NCBI GenBank assembly: GCA_015056925.1
Contig: SVFJ01000003.1
Coordinates: 22,258-86,257 of the forward strand
DNA from: Lachnospiraceae bacterium
GTDB taxonomy: Bacteria; Bacillota; Clostridia; Lachnospirales; Lachnospiraceae
DNA: 64,000 nt
Direction: 5' to 3'
This document shows, piece after piece, positions 9,725 through 18,852 of the stretch. The position numbers and the translations under genes are program-made. The first letter of the stretch is position 1; every line of letters begins with the position of its first letter. Below the pieces are notes generated by a model that saw only the letters and a list, made by a program, of their open reading frames with translations, was not told the origin of the DNA and did not search any database.

Positions 9725-10741
9725 GTGAAAAGAATAGATAAGTTTATTATCCATGATTTGCTGAAAGTATTTAAAAAATGTGAGATTGCTTTTTATATAG
9801 AGGATAGAAGAACCTATGACAGTGTTCTTCCAAGCGTGAGAATGCGTTGTCATGATATACTGACCTATTTGGAACAGGAAGGTATGGCAATAGAGTTATA
9901 CAAACCATATAAGAAATATAAGGTAGTTATCTTTACTAAGGTACGCGAAGACAAAGCGGTGCGATTGGCGCAAAAATTACATAAGCAAGGTACTATTGTG
10001 ATTAGCGATAATTACTGTGAGTATTTAACGGATGAAACCAGGAAGGATGATTGGGAGCGCAGAAATATTTTATCCATACTTAAGGTTTCAGATTATGCTT
10101 TTGTATATTCGAAAACACAGTATGAACTGTTTTCGCAATATCATGATAAGGTAATGGTAATGGAAGAATGTGTTCATGAAGACTATTTTATAAAACATAA
10201 GGTAAGTCAGGAGAATAGTAAGGTTACATTATTATATAGCGGTTTTTCACACAATGCATTGTATGTAAAGCTGATAGCAGATGTGATAGTACGTTTACAG
10301 GCTGAATTTGGATGTAAGATGCTCTTTCTGTGTGAAAAGGCCCCGGCATTTACAGAGTTTGATTATGAATATGAGAAGTATGACCAAAATAGTATTACAG
10401 AGCAGTTGTTAAAAGGAGATATTATGATTGCTCCAAGAACAATGGTAGGGATAGAACAAATGGCACACACATTATCTAAGGTAGCAGGGCCGATGGCGCT
10501 GGGAATACCTGCTGTAGCAAGTCCTGTACCTTCTTATCTGGATACACCGGTAGTAATCTGTCATGATAATGAAGAGTGGTATCAGGCATTAAGAAAGTTA
10601 ATTGTAGACGAACAGTACAGACAGGAATTGGGGGAGCAATCAAGGGAGTATATTCGTGCAAATTATTCCCGCAAGGTAATTGGTGAGAGGTATAAGGAAT
10701 TTTTGAACGGGTTAATTGAGGAGAACAGGAATGCTGTTTAA
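9725..10741 (+). CDS. Glycosyltransferase, GT-B-like, unassigned family
   Basis: The 338-residue protein has an N-terminal Rossmann-like half (KYKVVIFTKVRE, GTIVISDNYCEYLT). Its C-terminal half resembles the donor domain of GT4-type enzymes: a strand and helix with VAGPMALGIPAVASPVPSY, then DNEEWYQALRKLI and a closing helix YSRKVIGERYKEFL. Classical EX7E is not obvious, so specificity and mechanism are uncertain. It starts at GTG 9725 after GCAGGGT and overlaps the MBOAT gene by 11 bases, which places it in the repeat-unit operon. Confidence 0.7.
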   Translation: MKRIDKFIIHDLLKVFKKCEIAFYIEDRRTYDSVLPSVRMRCHDILTYLEQEGMAIELYKPYKKYKVVIFTKVREDKAVRLAQKLHKQGTIVISDNYCEYLTDETRKDDWERRNILSILKVSDYAFVYSKTQYELFSQYHDKVMVMEECVHEDYFIKHKVSQENSKVTLLYSGFSHNALYVKLIADVIVRLQAEFGCKMLFLCEKAPAFTEFDYEYEKYDQNSITEQLLKGDIMIAPRTMVGIEQMAHTLSKVAGPMALGIPAVASPVPSYLDTPVVICHDNEEWYQALRKLIVDEQYRQELGEQSREYIRANYSRKVIGERYKEFLNGLIEENRNAV

Positions 10742-12227
10742 TAGTTTTGGTTTTTTTGTTTTTTTACCGATTGTACTAATTATATATTATATAATACCAC
10801 CAAAGGTCAGATACTTATGGCTTTTGGCGGCCAGCTATTTTTTCTATATGTGCTGGAATGCCAAATATGTAGTATTGTTATTGGGTTCTACGGTGGTAAC
10901 TTACATTAGTGGTCTGGTGTTGGAGTGGATAAAGAAGCAGGACTGGTCCGAAGTAAGGATATGCAGATGGAAAAAGACTTGTGTAGCGGCAAGCTTTGTG
11001 ATTAATCTTTCGATATTGTTTGTGTTTAAGTATTTCAATTTTGTGATTGAAACTATTTCAGAGATATTGGCAGTGTTTCGGGCTGATGTTAATTTTACGG
11101 TTGTGAATCTGCTTTTGCCGGTAGGAATTTCTTTTTATATTTTTCAGGCATTAAGCTATACAGTGGATGTTTATAGGGATGAGATTTATGCAGAGAAGAA
11201 CTTTTTCCGTTATGCATTATTTGTGTCCTTTTTTCCACAACTGGTATCAGGACCGATTGAACGTTCCAAGAATTTGTTAAAGCAAATCAATACTATGCCA
11301 ACAGCAACTGGCGAGGATGTCAGAGATGGAATTCTGCTTATGATATGGGGTTTTTTTCAAAAGATTGTGATTGCAGACAGAATCGGTATTTTTGTTGATA
11401 CCATTTATGGGAATTATGCGGAATATACAGGCTGGTATTATATTGTAGCGACGGTACTGTTTGCTTTTCAGATATACTGCGACTTTGCGGGATATTCGAT
11501 TATTGCGATGGGCACTGCAAAGCTGATGGGATTTCGACTTATGGAAAATTTCAATGCTCCGTATTTGGCAAAGTCAGTTTCGGAGTTTTGGCGTCGCTGG
11601 CACATATCTTTAAGCTCATGGTTTATGGATTATCTCTATATTCCGTTAGGTGGAAATAGAAAAGGAATAGCCCGTAAGCAGATGAATAAGCTGATTGTTT
11701 TTGCAGTGAGCGGATTGTGGCATGGTGCGAACTGGACATTTGTTATTTGGGGATTGTTAAATGGATTATATCAGGTTGTCGCAGATGTGCTAAAACCGAT
11801 AAGAAATAAAGTAAAGAAAATATGTGGTGTAAATGAAAAAAGTATTGGATATAAAATAGTTGCGGTAGTATGTACATTTATTATGGTAGATATTTCATGG
11901 CTTTTTTTTAGAGCAAATGATATTGAGCAGGCAATGTATATGTTGAAGAGTATATTTACAGCACATAATCTGTGGATATTATTAGATGGTTCTTTGTATA
12001 CCTGTGGATTGGATTCTAAGAACTTTATGTTGATGCTGTTGGCAATCGGTGTTCTTTTGGTTGCTGATATGTGTAAGTATAAGGGAATAACAATACGAAA
12101 ATACATAGAACAGCAGGATGGTTGGTTCCGCTGGTTGTTCTATGCAATGACAATTACATTTATTTTGTTGACCGGAATTTGGGGAACGGAATATAATGAG
12201 GCTAATTTTATATATTTTCAATTTTAG
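10731..12227 (+). CDS. MBOAT-family O-acyltransferase (AlgI/DltB-like)
   Basis: The 498-residue membrane protein starts MLFNSFGFFVFLPIV, the usual start of AlgI/PatA-type MBOAT proteins. GAGGAG at 10718-10723 lies 7 bases before ATG 10731, so an upstream TTG at 10716 is rejected. Conserved motifs include FPQLVSGPIER, SEFWRRWHISLSSWF and SGLWHGANWTFVIWG; the last contains the family's active histidine. MBOAT proteins bring an acyl group, usually acetyl, across the membrane for transfer to a polysaccharide by an SGNH partner. The next two genes encode SGNH-type proteins, so this is most likely an O-acetylation module for the surface polymer. Confidence 0.92.
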   Translation: MLFNSFGFFVFLPIVLIIYYIIPPKVRYLWLLAASYFFYMCWNAKYVVLLLGSTVVTYISGLVLEWIKKQDWSEVRICRWKKTCVAASFVINLSILFVFKYFNFVIETISEILAVFRADVNFTVVNLLLPVGISFYIFQALSYTVDVYRDEIYAEKNFFRYALFVSFFPQLVSGPIERSKNLLKQINTMPTATGEDVRDGILLMIWGFFQKIVIADRIGIFVDTIYGNYAEYTGWYYIVATVLFAFQIYCDFAGYSIIAMGTAKLMGFRLMENFNAPYLAKSVSEFWRRWHISLSSWFMDYLYIPLGGNRKGIARKQMNKLIVFAVSGLWHGANWTFVIWGLLNGLYQVVADVLKPIRNKVKKICGVNEKSIGYKIVAVVCTFIMVDISWLFFRANDIEQAMYMLKSIFTAHNLWILLDGSLYTCGLDSKNFMLMLLAIGVLLVADMCKYKGITIRKYIEQQDGWFRWLFYAMTITFILLTGIWGTEYNEANFIYFQF

Positions 12228-12289
12228 TCCCATAAACAGTCCGATGGAGCGGGCGGTATTTGGTGATAAAAGAATTAAGAGGATGAGGA

Positions 12290-13558
12290 TTGTTGAAAAA
12301 GAAAGTGTCAGCGTTATGCGGCGGAATAATTACAGTAGTGCTTCTTGTGTGTATGCTGGGCTATTGTTCTAATCTGGTTGAAAGAAAAGCAAGTACAAAG
12401 AAGTTTGAAGATTTTTATAACCAAGAGGAAGATTTTGACGTTTTGTTTTTTGGAACAAGTCATATGGTAAATGCTGTTTTGCCAATGGAGTTATGGAATG
12501 AATATGGAATGGTATCATATAATTACGGGATACATGGCAGTTCACTTGCAGTAACGTATTGGAGTATTGTGAATGCATTGGATTATACGACCCCTAAGCT
12601 TATAGTGGTTGATACCTATGGTTTATCAACTGACAGGAAGCTTGGAATGTCATATGATAATGAAGAAAATGTAATGGAAAACAGAAGAGACCAAATGCAT
12701 TTGGTGTTTGATTCTATTCCGCTCTCGGTGAATAAAATTACAGCTTGTGTAGATTTGTTTCGTGAGTATGATTGTATAGCAGAGTTTTTGTGGGATTTTA
12801 TTATTTATCACAATCGTTGGTCGGAGCTGACAGAGGAGGATTTCAGACCTGCATCTTTATATGAAAAAGGAGCGGAACTGTTACTGGGTAAGGAAGATGC
12901 AAATGTAGAGAAAGATATAGGAACAGAGGTGTATCTGGAGCAGGATACGATAGCGATAGAGTACTTGTATAAGATTATTGAACTTTGCGAGGAAAAGGAA
13001 ATTGAGTTGATGTTCACATACTTACCGTTTCCGGCTGCTGAAAACGAGCAGAAGGAGGCGAACACAACCGCTTTGATAGCGCAGGACAAGGAGATTGAAT
13101 TTATCAATTTCTTAGAGTTGGAGGGAGTGGTTGATTTTCGAACAGATAATGCAGACCCCCATTCGCATTTGAATTACTTGGGTGCTTTAAAGGTAACGGA
13201 GTATCTGGGGGACTATCTTGTGAATCATTATGATATTCCGGACAGGAAAGAGGAATCAGATTATAAGCAGTGGCATACAGATTACGAAGAGTATCTGGAC
13301 GATAAGATTGAAAGATTAAAACAACAGAAAACAGTACTAACTTATTTACTTGCATTAAGTGACCCGAATCTGTATTATGAAGTTGCGCTGCGAGAAGATT
13401 CATCCGTATTATATGATGGCGTTTTGGTAGGTATTCTTGAGGAACATAGGGAAAAGAATAATTGGAGTATGTTACCGATTGGAAATACAGAGGCAGATAT
13501 TAGTATTAAGGTTATTGATAAAAGAACAAATGAAGTGATAGAGATACGTGAGTTTTAG
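12290..13558 (+). CDS. Membrane-anchored SGNH/DltD-like acyltransferase partner
   Basis: A single N-terminal membrane helix (about residues 6-25) anchors a 400-residue extracellular domain. DVLFFGTSHMVNAV is a block-I variant in which GDS is replaced by GTSH, as in DltD/AlgX-like proteins. NADPHSHLNYLGALKV supplies the Asp-X2-His-type C-terminal motif. Such proteins accept acyl groups from an MBOAT protein and place them on polysaccharides outside the cell. It directly follows the MBOAT gene. The start is one of two consecutive TTG codons (12290 or 12293) after AAGAGGATGAGG. Substrate polymer is inferred from the cluster. Confidence 0.78.
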   Translation: MLKKKVSALCGGIITVVLLVCMLGYCSNLVERKASTKKFEDFYNQEEDFDVLFFGTSHMVNAVLPMELWNEYGMVSYNYGIHGSSLAVTYWSIVNALDYTTPKLIVVDTYGLSTDRKLGMSYDNEENVMENRRDQMHLVFDSIPLSVNKITACVDLFREYDCIAEFLWDFIIYHNRWSELTEEDFRPASLYEKGAELLLGKEDANVEKDIGTEVYLEQDTIAIEYLYKIIELCEEKEIELMFTYLPFPAAENEQKEANTTALIAQDKEIEFINFLELEGVVDFRTDNADPHSHLNYLGALKVTEYLGDYLVNHYDIPDRKEESDYKQWHTDYEEYLDDKIERLKQQKTVLTYLLALSDPNLYYEVALREDSSVLYDGVLVGILEEHREKNNWSMLPIGNTEADISIKVIDKRTNEVIEIREF

Positions 13559-13574
13559 AGTATAGGAGAGAGTT

Positions 13575-14729
13575 ATGAGAATAAGAATTTTAGCATTGAT
13601 GTGTGTGATTGTACTTGTCATGACAGCCTGTGGGAAGGAATCACAAGAAGGAACCGGATGCCGGTGCTGTAGTAATGGTTGCTCTTGCTGTCGGTGTGCA
13701 GAGCAAACGATTGTGATTGAAGATGCCAATAAGGTGTTGGGATTGACTACGGAAGAAACCAAGCCGATAGAGGGCATGACGCCTGCAACAGTTACAGATG
13801 AAAGCGAAAGTACAGAAGTGATGTCGGAGGTTCAGGAGAGTACAAGTGAGGAAGAGCCTGAGGTTGCAACCACTGTAGAGCAGATACAAGAGCCTGTGGA
13901 AGTAAAGGATTTGACAGAGGGAGAAAAAGAAGCACGCAGACAGTTTGTTCAGCAGCTTGCGCAACAGAGAGAAACATTATATGCTTTACCCAATTCTGTT
14001 GATAAGATGAATCAGATTGCGCAAATTGATACGATGATTATACAGAATAATCCATATGATTTTTCTGAAAAACATATCAGCTTTATAGGAGATAGTATCA
14101 CAGAGAGCGTAGGCGGAAAAATTGACGAAAACGGAAAAAGAATTAGTTATGTAGATTATGTACAGGACTATCTTAATATCGGAGAGGTGTTAAATCGTGG
14201 TTCGGCCGGTAGAATGTATACGGTGTATGGAGGAGAGGATTATTCGTTTGTTAAAAAACTAGATTCTACTTTGTATGCGTTGTCAGATGCAACAGTTATC
14301 TTTTTGGGAGTAAATGATTATTTGTCGGAGCAGCAGGATAAGCGATATGGAGAACAGAATGTAGATTCTTACAGTGACGCGGGATATTGCGGAGCATTAA
14401 GAGCGACGATGAAGTACTTAAAGAATAATTTTGCAGATAGGGATATCTTCTTTGTATTGGTGTATAATGTGGACAGGAATGTCAATGCAACTTATACAGA
14501 TGCAACTCCGGCTCCAACATTGAAGGAGTTTATGGATATACAAAAGGCATATGCTGAGCATTATGGATTTCATGTAATTGATATTTATTCTACAGGAATT
14601 ATGGATTTGTCAGATGCGGCAATAGAAGCGACATATACAGCGGATGGATTGCACCCGAATGACAGTGGCAATGTAGCTTTGGCTCAGCATATTGCGGCGG
14701 AGCTGGTTTTATATTATAGTCAGAAATAA
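13575..14729 (+). CDS. SGNH/GDSL-hydrolase lipoprotein with Cys-rich N-terminus
   Basis: The signal peptide ends in a lipobox (LVMTAC, lipidated Cys19). Just after it is an unusual cluster, CRCCSNGCSCCRC, with seven cysteines in 13 residues. A Glu/Thr-rich linker (about residues 55-110) then leads to an SGNH hydrolase domain with FIGDSITESVG, GVNDY and DGLHPNDSGN, which give the nucleophile serine, oxyanion residues and Asp/His pair. It probably adds or removes ester groups on the polymer or wall, working with the MBOAT module upstream. ATG 13575 follows AGGAGAG at 13564. The cysteine cluster is not part of the SGNH family and is unexplained. Confidence 0.85.
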   Translation: MRIRILALMCVIVLVMTACGKESQEGTGCRCCSNGCSCCRCAEQTIVIEDANKVLGLTTEETKPIEGMTPATVTDESESTEVMSEVQESTSEEEPEVATTVEQIQEPVEVKDLTEGEKEARRQFVQQLAQQRETLYALPNSVDKMNQIAQIDTMIIQNNPYDFSEKHISFIGDSITESVGGKIDENGKRISYVDYVQDYLNIGEVLNRGSAGRMYTVYGGEDYSFVKKLDSTLYALSDATVIFLGVNDYLSEQQDKRYGEQNVDSYSDAGYCGALRATMKYLKNNFADRDIFFVLVYNVDRNVNATYTDATPAPTLKEFMDIQKAYAEHYGFHVIDIYSTGIMDLSDAAIEATYTADGLHPNDSGNVALAQHIAAELVLYYSQK

Positions 14730-14750
14730 CATAAGAAGAAAGAGTTTGAT

Positions 14751-15293
14751 ATGGAAGGGTTAAATCAATTAGAAGCAGGATGGTTATTGTGGATACAGGA
14801 GAATCTTAGAACGGAGATACTGGATGGAGTTATGCCATTGGTATCAAAGGTAAATAATTCCGGGATTTTGGCTATTGTTGCAGTTATTATTCTGATAATT
14901 TGGAAGAAAACAAGAGGTATAGGAGTAGTTGCGTTTGTGTCTTTGGCATTGGAGTTTCTTGCAGTGAATGTGTGGCTGAAGCCAATGATAATGAGGACAA
15001 GGCCTTTTGTTGTAAATGAAGCGTTATGTTTATTGGGGGATTATCCGACAGATTATTCTTTTCCATCAGGGCATACAGGATGTGCGTTTGCTGTTGCTTT
15101 TGTGTGTCTGATGTGTTTGCCAAGAAGATACGGTATATCAGCGATAGTAGTAGCTGCTTTGATTGCTTTTTCCAGATTATATAATGCAGCTCATTATCCG
15201 ACAGATGTATTGGCAGCTGTGATAATTGCGTTGATAACTGCTTTACTGGCAAAGCTTTCTGTTGGAAGATGGACATTGAATAGGAACAAATAG
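14751..15293 (+). CDS. PAP2-family membrane phosphatase
   Basis: The 180-residue integral membrane protein has all three PAP2 motifs: a KX6RP-type site (KPMIMRTRPF), PSGHTGCAFA, and SRLYNAAHYPTD (SRX5HX3D). In polysaccharide clusters such enzymes dephosphorylate undecaprenyl pyrophosphate on the outer face, recycling the carrier released by polymerisation. The gene follows the SGNH lipoprotein by 21 bases and precedes the DUF6077-like gene by 13. Another lipid phosphate substrate cannot be excluded. Confidence 0.9.
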   Translation: MEGLNQLEAGWLLWIQENLRTEILDGVMPLVSKVNNSGILAIVAVIILIIWKKTRGIGVVAFVSLALEFLAVNVWLKPMIMRTRPFVVNEALCLLGDYPTDYSFPSGHTGCAFAVAFVCLMCLPRRYGISAIVVAALIAFSRLYNAAHYPTDVLAAVIIALITALLAKLSVGRWTLNRNK

Positions 15294-15306
15294 GAGACAG
15301 AAGACG

Positions 15307-16350
15307 GTGGAGATTATTAACTGGGCTATTTTATTGTTTTTGGTTTGTATAATGCCGTTGGGATTAGGAATGATTCCGGTAAAATATATGGAAAAGGAAC
15401 ATAGAACACCCGCAATGCTATATGTATGCGGGTGGTTTGTGAGCTTTTCCGTATTTGAGCTGGTTTCCATTCCTTTTATTTTGTTGCAGAGAAGATTTTC
15501 AGAGTTGGCGGTATTTTATACGATTGCAGTATTTTTGCTATTTTTCATATCTGTATGGAGGGGTCGAGGTGTTGTGGCGGATTGTCTGAGGAAGTTTGGT
15601 AACTTTAAGGAACTTACTCTTTGGAGCAGAATCGGCTGGGGAATCGGAATTGTATTGATTGCGGGACAAGTCTTGGCTGCAGTTTTTTTAGAATACTGGG
15701 ATGGTGATGATTCTTATTATATGGCGCAGGCATTGATAGCCAATACGTATGATGTTATGTATACAAGAGATGCGTATACAGGCTATGAGTTTGGTTTTGA
15801 TATTAGGCATGCTTTGTCACCTGTACCGATATATTATGCATGGTTATCTGCTTTAAGTGGTATACATGCAGTAATCATCGCACATAGCGTGATAGCACCT
15901 ATATGGATTCTTCTGATGTATAGCGTGTATGCTTTGCTTGCAGATAAGCTGTTGGAACATCATAGAAGTTATAAGCCGTTATTTTTAATTTTGATTTCAA
16001 TATGGTTATATTTTGGAAATGTATCAATTAATACGGCAGAGACCTTTGCGATAACCAGGATTTGGCAGGGAAAGGGGCTTATGGCAGGTATTATTATGCC
16101 ATTATTGTTCTTGTGCTTTTTTTATTTGCAAGAGGTAAAGGTAAGCAAGGGGATTTGGGTGCTGTTTGTGCTGACAATTACTGCATCCGGGTTAGCAACC
16201 AGTACATCATTGATGTTAGTGCCTACCGTGGTGGGATTGGCAGCGATATTAATAGGATATCAAAAAAGATGTCTTGGTTTTGCGGTTAAAATGTTATTGG
16301 GATGTCTGCCCTGTATTGTGTTAGGATTGATTTTTGTAGGCATGAGCTGA
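15307..16350 (+). CDS. DUF6077-like multipass membrane protein, N-terminal part
   Basis: This 347-residue protein has about nine membrane helices. The external segment WDGDDSYYMAQALIANT with LSPVPIYYAWLSALSGIHA, followed by RIWQGKGLMAGIIMPLLF, resembles the DUF6077 family, whose members may be GT-C-like or transport-related proteins of surface glycan loci. The start is GTG 15307, nine bases after AGGAG. It ends right after a hydrophobic helix (GLIFVGMS) and the next gene starts 23 bases later in another frame. I recall family members as longer single proteins, so this may be half of a split gene; the function is unknown. Confidence 0.6.
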   Translation: MEIINWAILLFLVCIMPLGLGMIPVKYMEKEHRTPAMLYVCGWFVSFSVFELVSIPFILLQRRFSELAVFYTIAVFLLFFISVWRGRGVVADCLRKFGNFKELTLWSRIGWGIGIVLIAGQVLAAVFLEYWDGDDSYYMAQALIANTYDVMYTRDAYTGYEFGFDIRHALSPVPIYYAWLSALSGIHAVIIAHSVIAPIWILLMYSVYALLADKLLEHHRSYKPLFLILISIWLYFGNVSINTAETFAITRIWQGKGLMAGIIMPLLFLCFFYLQEVKVSKGIWVLFVLTITASGLATSTSLMLVPTVVGLAAILIGYQKRCLGFAVKMLLGCLPCIVLGLIFVGMS

Positions 16351-16373
16351 TGTGAAGAGGAAAAGAAGAAATT

Positions 16374-17165
16374 ATGATGGAAACAGTAAAGGCAATATGG
16401 GAAGATATTGTACTATATAATGGTGACAGTTTTTTGTTTGTGCTTTTCTTGGCAGTACTTTTGGTATTGTGTTTGGTGGAAAAGGATAAGGGACTAAAGA
16501 CAATACTGGTATATTTGAGTGTTGCATTAATTGTTGTTTTTATGAATCCGCTGTATGCATGGATTGCAATGAAGGTAGATGATGAGGTATATTATCGCGT
16601 TTGGTGGACATTGCCGATAGGGATAGGTATATGCTATTGTGTGGTGAAAGCAGCTATTTGTGTTCGGAATTTAGTAAGCAAGATACTGGTTGTGGTATTG
16701 GCAGTCATAGTGATTGTGATAAATGGAAAGTTTGTTTATACCAATACAATATATTTTAAAGCATCGAATGCATACCATACACCGCAAATGGTGATTGATG
16801 TAGCTGAAGCTGTTCGAATGGAAAATTACAATCCAAAGGCAGTGTTTCCGGCAGAGCTTCTTCCGTTTATACGGCAATATACTGCAGAAATTATCATGCC
16901 ATACGGAAGAAATATGGTAGAAACAAGATGGGGATTCTCAAGTCCTTTGTATGATTGCATGGAAGCTGATGTATATGTGGCAGAAGATATTGCGAAGTAT
17001 GCAAGAGAGGAGATTTGTGTGTATGTAGTGTTGTCCTCTATAAAGCCAATGGAGGGAAAGCTGGAGGATTATCATTATACGTTACAGGGCTTAGTGAGCG
17101 GATATTATATTTACATGGATGATTACTGTTATGAAATATTAAAGGAGCAGGGATATATAGAGTAA
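16374..17165 (+). CDS. Membrane protein, probable C-terminal half of DUF6077-like protein
   Basis: This protein of 263 residues has three or four helices in the first 130 residues and a soluble C-terminal domain. The segment NPLYAWIAMKVDDEVYYRVW with WTLPIG is similar to the C-terminal half of DUF6077-type proteins. Frame 3 has a stop (TGA at 16353) between this gene and 15307-16350, so a single base change would not fuse them. An AGAGG-rich ribosome site at 16356-16361 suggests it is translated independently. It is either a natural two-subunit version of the family or an old split. No function can be assigned. Confidence 0.6.
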   Translation: MMETVKAIWEDIVLYNGDSFLFVLFLAVLLVLCLVEKDKGLKTILVYLSVALIVVFMNPLYAWIAMKVDDEVYYRVWWTLPIGIGICYCVVKAAICVRNLVSKILVVVLAVIVIVINGKFVYTNTIYFKASNAYHTPQMVIDVAEAVRMENYNPKAVFPAELLPFIRQYTAEIIMPYGRNMVETRWGFSSPLYDCMEADVYVAEDIAKYAREEICVYVVLSSIKPMEGKLEDYHYTLQGLVSGYYIYMDDYCYEILKEQGYIE

Positions 17166-17170
17166 TGTAT

Positions 17171-17640
17171 CTTATAAGAAGTTGCGAAACAAATTCTTAT
17201 AAAAGGCACATTTATGTGCCGTGCATCTGATTACAGGGTTCACGAAGTGGTTCCTGTAATATAACTTATAAGAAGTTGCGAAACAAATTCTTATAAAAGG
17301 CACATTTATGTGCCGTGCATTTGATTACAGGGTTCACGAAGTGGTTCCTGTAATATAACTTATAAGAAGTTGCGAAGCAAATTCTTATAAAAGGCACATT
17401 TATGTGCCGTGCATCTGATTACAGGGTTCACGAAGTGGTTCCTGTAATATAACTTATGAGAAGTTGCGAAGCAAATTCTTATAAAAGGCACATTTATGTG
17501 CCGTGCATCTGATTACAGGGTTCACGAAGTGGTTCCTGTAATATAACTTATAAGAAGTTGCGAAGCAAATTCTTATAAAAGGCACATTTATGTGCCGTGC
17601 ATTTGATTACAGGGTTCACGAAGTGGTTCCTGTAATATAA
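17171..17640 (+). repeat. Five tandem copies of a 94 bp three-hairpin unit
   Basis: Copies begin with CTTAT at 17171, 17265, 17359, 17453 and 17547, an exact period of 94 bases. Each unit contains three inverted repeats: TTATAAGAA/TTCTTATAA around a TTGCGAARCAA core, GGCACA-TTTA-TGTGCC, and ATTACAGG/CCTGTAAT around CACGAAGTG. The few differences between copies (A/G in the first loop, C/T in GCATYTGATT, one TATGAG) are single bases. There is no open frame through it and no unique spacers. It fills the gap between the DUF6077-like genes and the next promoter. Confidence 0.95.
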
Positions 17641-17688
17641 GCTATCAGAAAATAGAAAGCTATTTGATGCTTTGTGTGTGTAATTGTG

Positions 17689-17717
17689 TTGACATAAAAT
17701 ACTATGAAAGGTAAAAT
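17689..17717 (+). promoter_or_regulatory. Sigma-A-type promoter for the BspA-like gene
   Basis: TTGACA (17689-17694) and TAAAAT (17712-17717) are separated by 17 bases. A second A/T-rich hexamer TATAAT follows directly. The spacing and position 60 bases before ATG 17777 fit a strong vegetative promoter just downstream of the hairpin array. Confidence 0.75.
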
Positions 17718-17776
17718 TATAATATAAGAATATATTTTTACGGAATGATATTCTGTTAAATAGGGAGGGAGATACG

Positions 17777-18775
17777 ATGAAAAAAATAATTAGCGTAATA
17801 TGTTGTATTATATTACTGTGTATGCCACTAACGACTTGGGCCGCTCAGGAGAACGCCACATGGCAGAAGGTTGCCGGTAAACAGGAGTGGACATATCAGG
17901 ATGCAGAGGGAACAAGCCTGACAGCAAAATTGAATGGATATACTTTAACGATTGATGGAGTGGGAGAGATACCTGCATACACCAATAATTCACTAGGTAA
18001 TAGACCATGGCACGGAGCAACCATAGTAGAGTTGGTGATTGGTAATGGTGTAACTGCAATTGGAGCAAATGCTTTTGCAGATTTCCAGTATATTTATCGA
18101 ATTACGATTCCTGTAAGTGTATTGATTAAAGATAGTTCGGCATTTAGAGGTATTAAAGAAGATGCATTTTTCATGGTAAAGGGAATGAATATTACAAATC
18201 ATGGAGATGAGAAGGTACCATATACCAGTGCGGAGAGCTTTGCGAAGCTTATGGGAGATTATCCAAGCTATCGTTTCCAAGTTGATAATATGTATATGGT
18301 TCAGCTGTTAAAGAATTATTGTGATAACAAAAATGTTACCATAGCACCGTTAGATGCATTGACAAAGGATGCTAATTCTACATATCCATTGATTAATTAT
18401 AGTAGTTCTATCTCATTGGCAGCAGAGGATTGGAAACCGGGTGATTTGGTGCATGTGCAGCCTAAACAGCAGGGAGTATTGGCAAGAGAGGTGTTCTCAA
18501 TTATGCTTGGCGTTATGCCTGAGTATCATTATGTATATTCATATAATATGTCATCATATAATTTGTTGGGAGCGCCGATGACAGCAGAGGCGAAGACATA
18601 TGTTATGACAATTCCGCCAGCGTATAGATTTGCCGGAAGAACACATGCATTAATTCAGATAGGTAGTGGTGTGGTGAATATCTTAGAGGATGAAGATAAT
18701 AGTACAGATACCATTACATTTACAACAGATATGCCAGCAAGTGTATTTGCTTTAGTTTATAAGGATAATTTTTAG
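17777..18775 (+). CDS. Secreted protein with BspA-like leucine-rich segment
   Basis: A clear signal peptide (KKIISVICCIILLCMPLTTW, cleavage likely after Ala22-Ala23) starts this 332-residue protein. Residues about 75-110 (IVELVIGNGVTAIGANAFAD) match the BspA-type leucine-rich repeat; only one or two repeats are present. The remaining 200 residues resemble no family I recognise and contain no wall-anchor motif, so it is probably released or held by other contacts. It has its own promoter, an excellent ribosome site (GGGAGGGAG) and a perfect 17 bp terminator, so it is a single-gene unit between two polysaccharide operons. Confidence 0.75.
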   Translation: MKKIISVICCIILLCMPLTTWAAQENATWQKVAGKQEWTYQDAEGTSLTAKLNGYTLTIDGVGEIPAYTNNSLGNRPWHGATIVELVIGNGVTAIGANAFADFQYIYRITIPVSVLIKDSSAFRGIKEDAFFMVKGMNITNHGDEKVPYTSAESFAKLMGDYPSYRFQVDNMYMVQLLKNYCDNKNVTIAPLDALTKDANSTYPLINYSSSISLAAEDWKPGDLVHVQPKQQGVLAREVFSIMLGVMPEYHYVYSYNMSSYNLLGAPMTAEAKTYVMTIPPAYRFAGRTHALIQIGSGVVNILEDEDNSTDTITFTTDMPASVFALVYKDNF

Positions 18776-18790
18776 AGTTGAAGCTAAATA

Positions 18791-18834
18791 AAAATACTAC
18801 ACAATACTTTCGGGTATTGTGTAGTATTTTTGTT
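18791..18834. terminator. Bidirectional terminator between convergent genes
   Basis: A perfect 17 bp inverted repeat (AAAATACTACACAATAC / GTATTGTGTAGTATTTT) encloses a six-base TTTCGG loop. The A-run and T-run on either side let it serve both the plus-strand secreted-protein gene and the minus-strand SGNH gene. Confidence 0.93.
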
Positions 18835-18852
18835 TTGGCAAAAGTCGACAAA

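Noticed and set aside
17171..17640. Tandem array as a CRISPR array
   Set aside because: The whole 94-base unit is repeated without unique spacers, and no cas gene is near.
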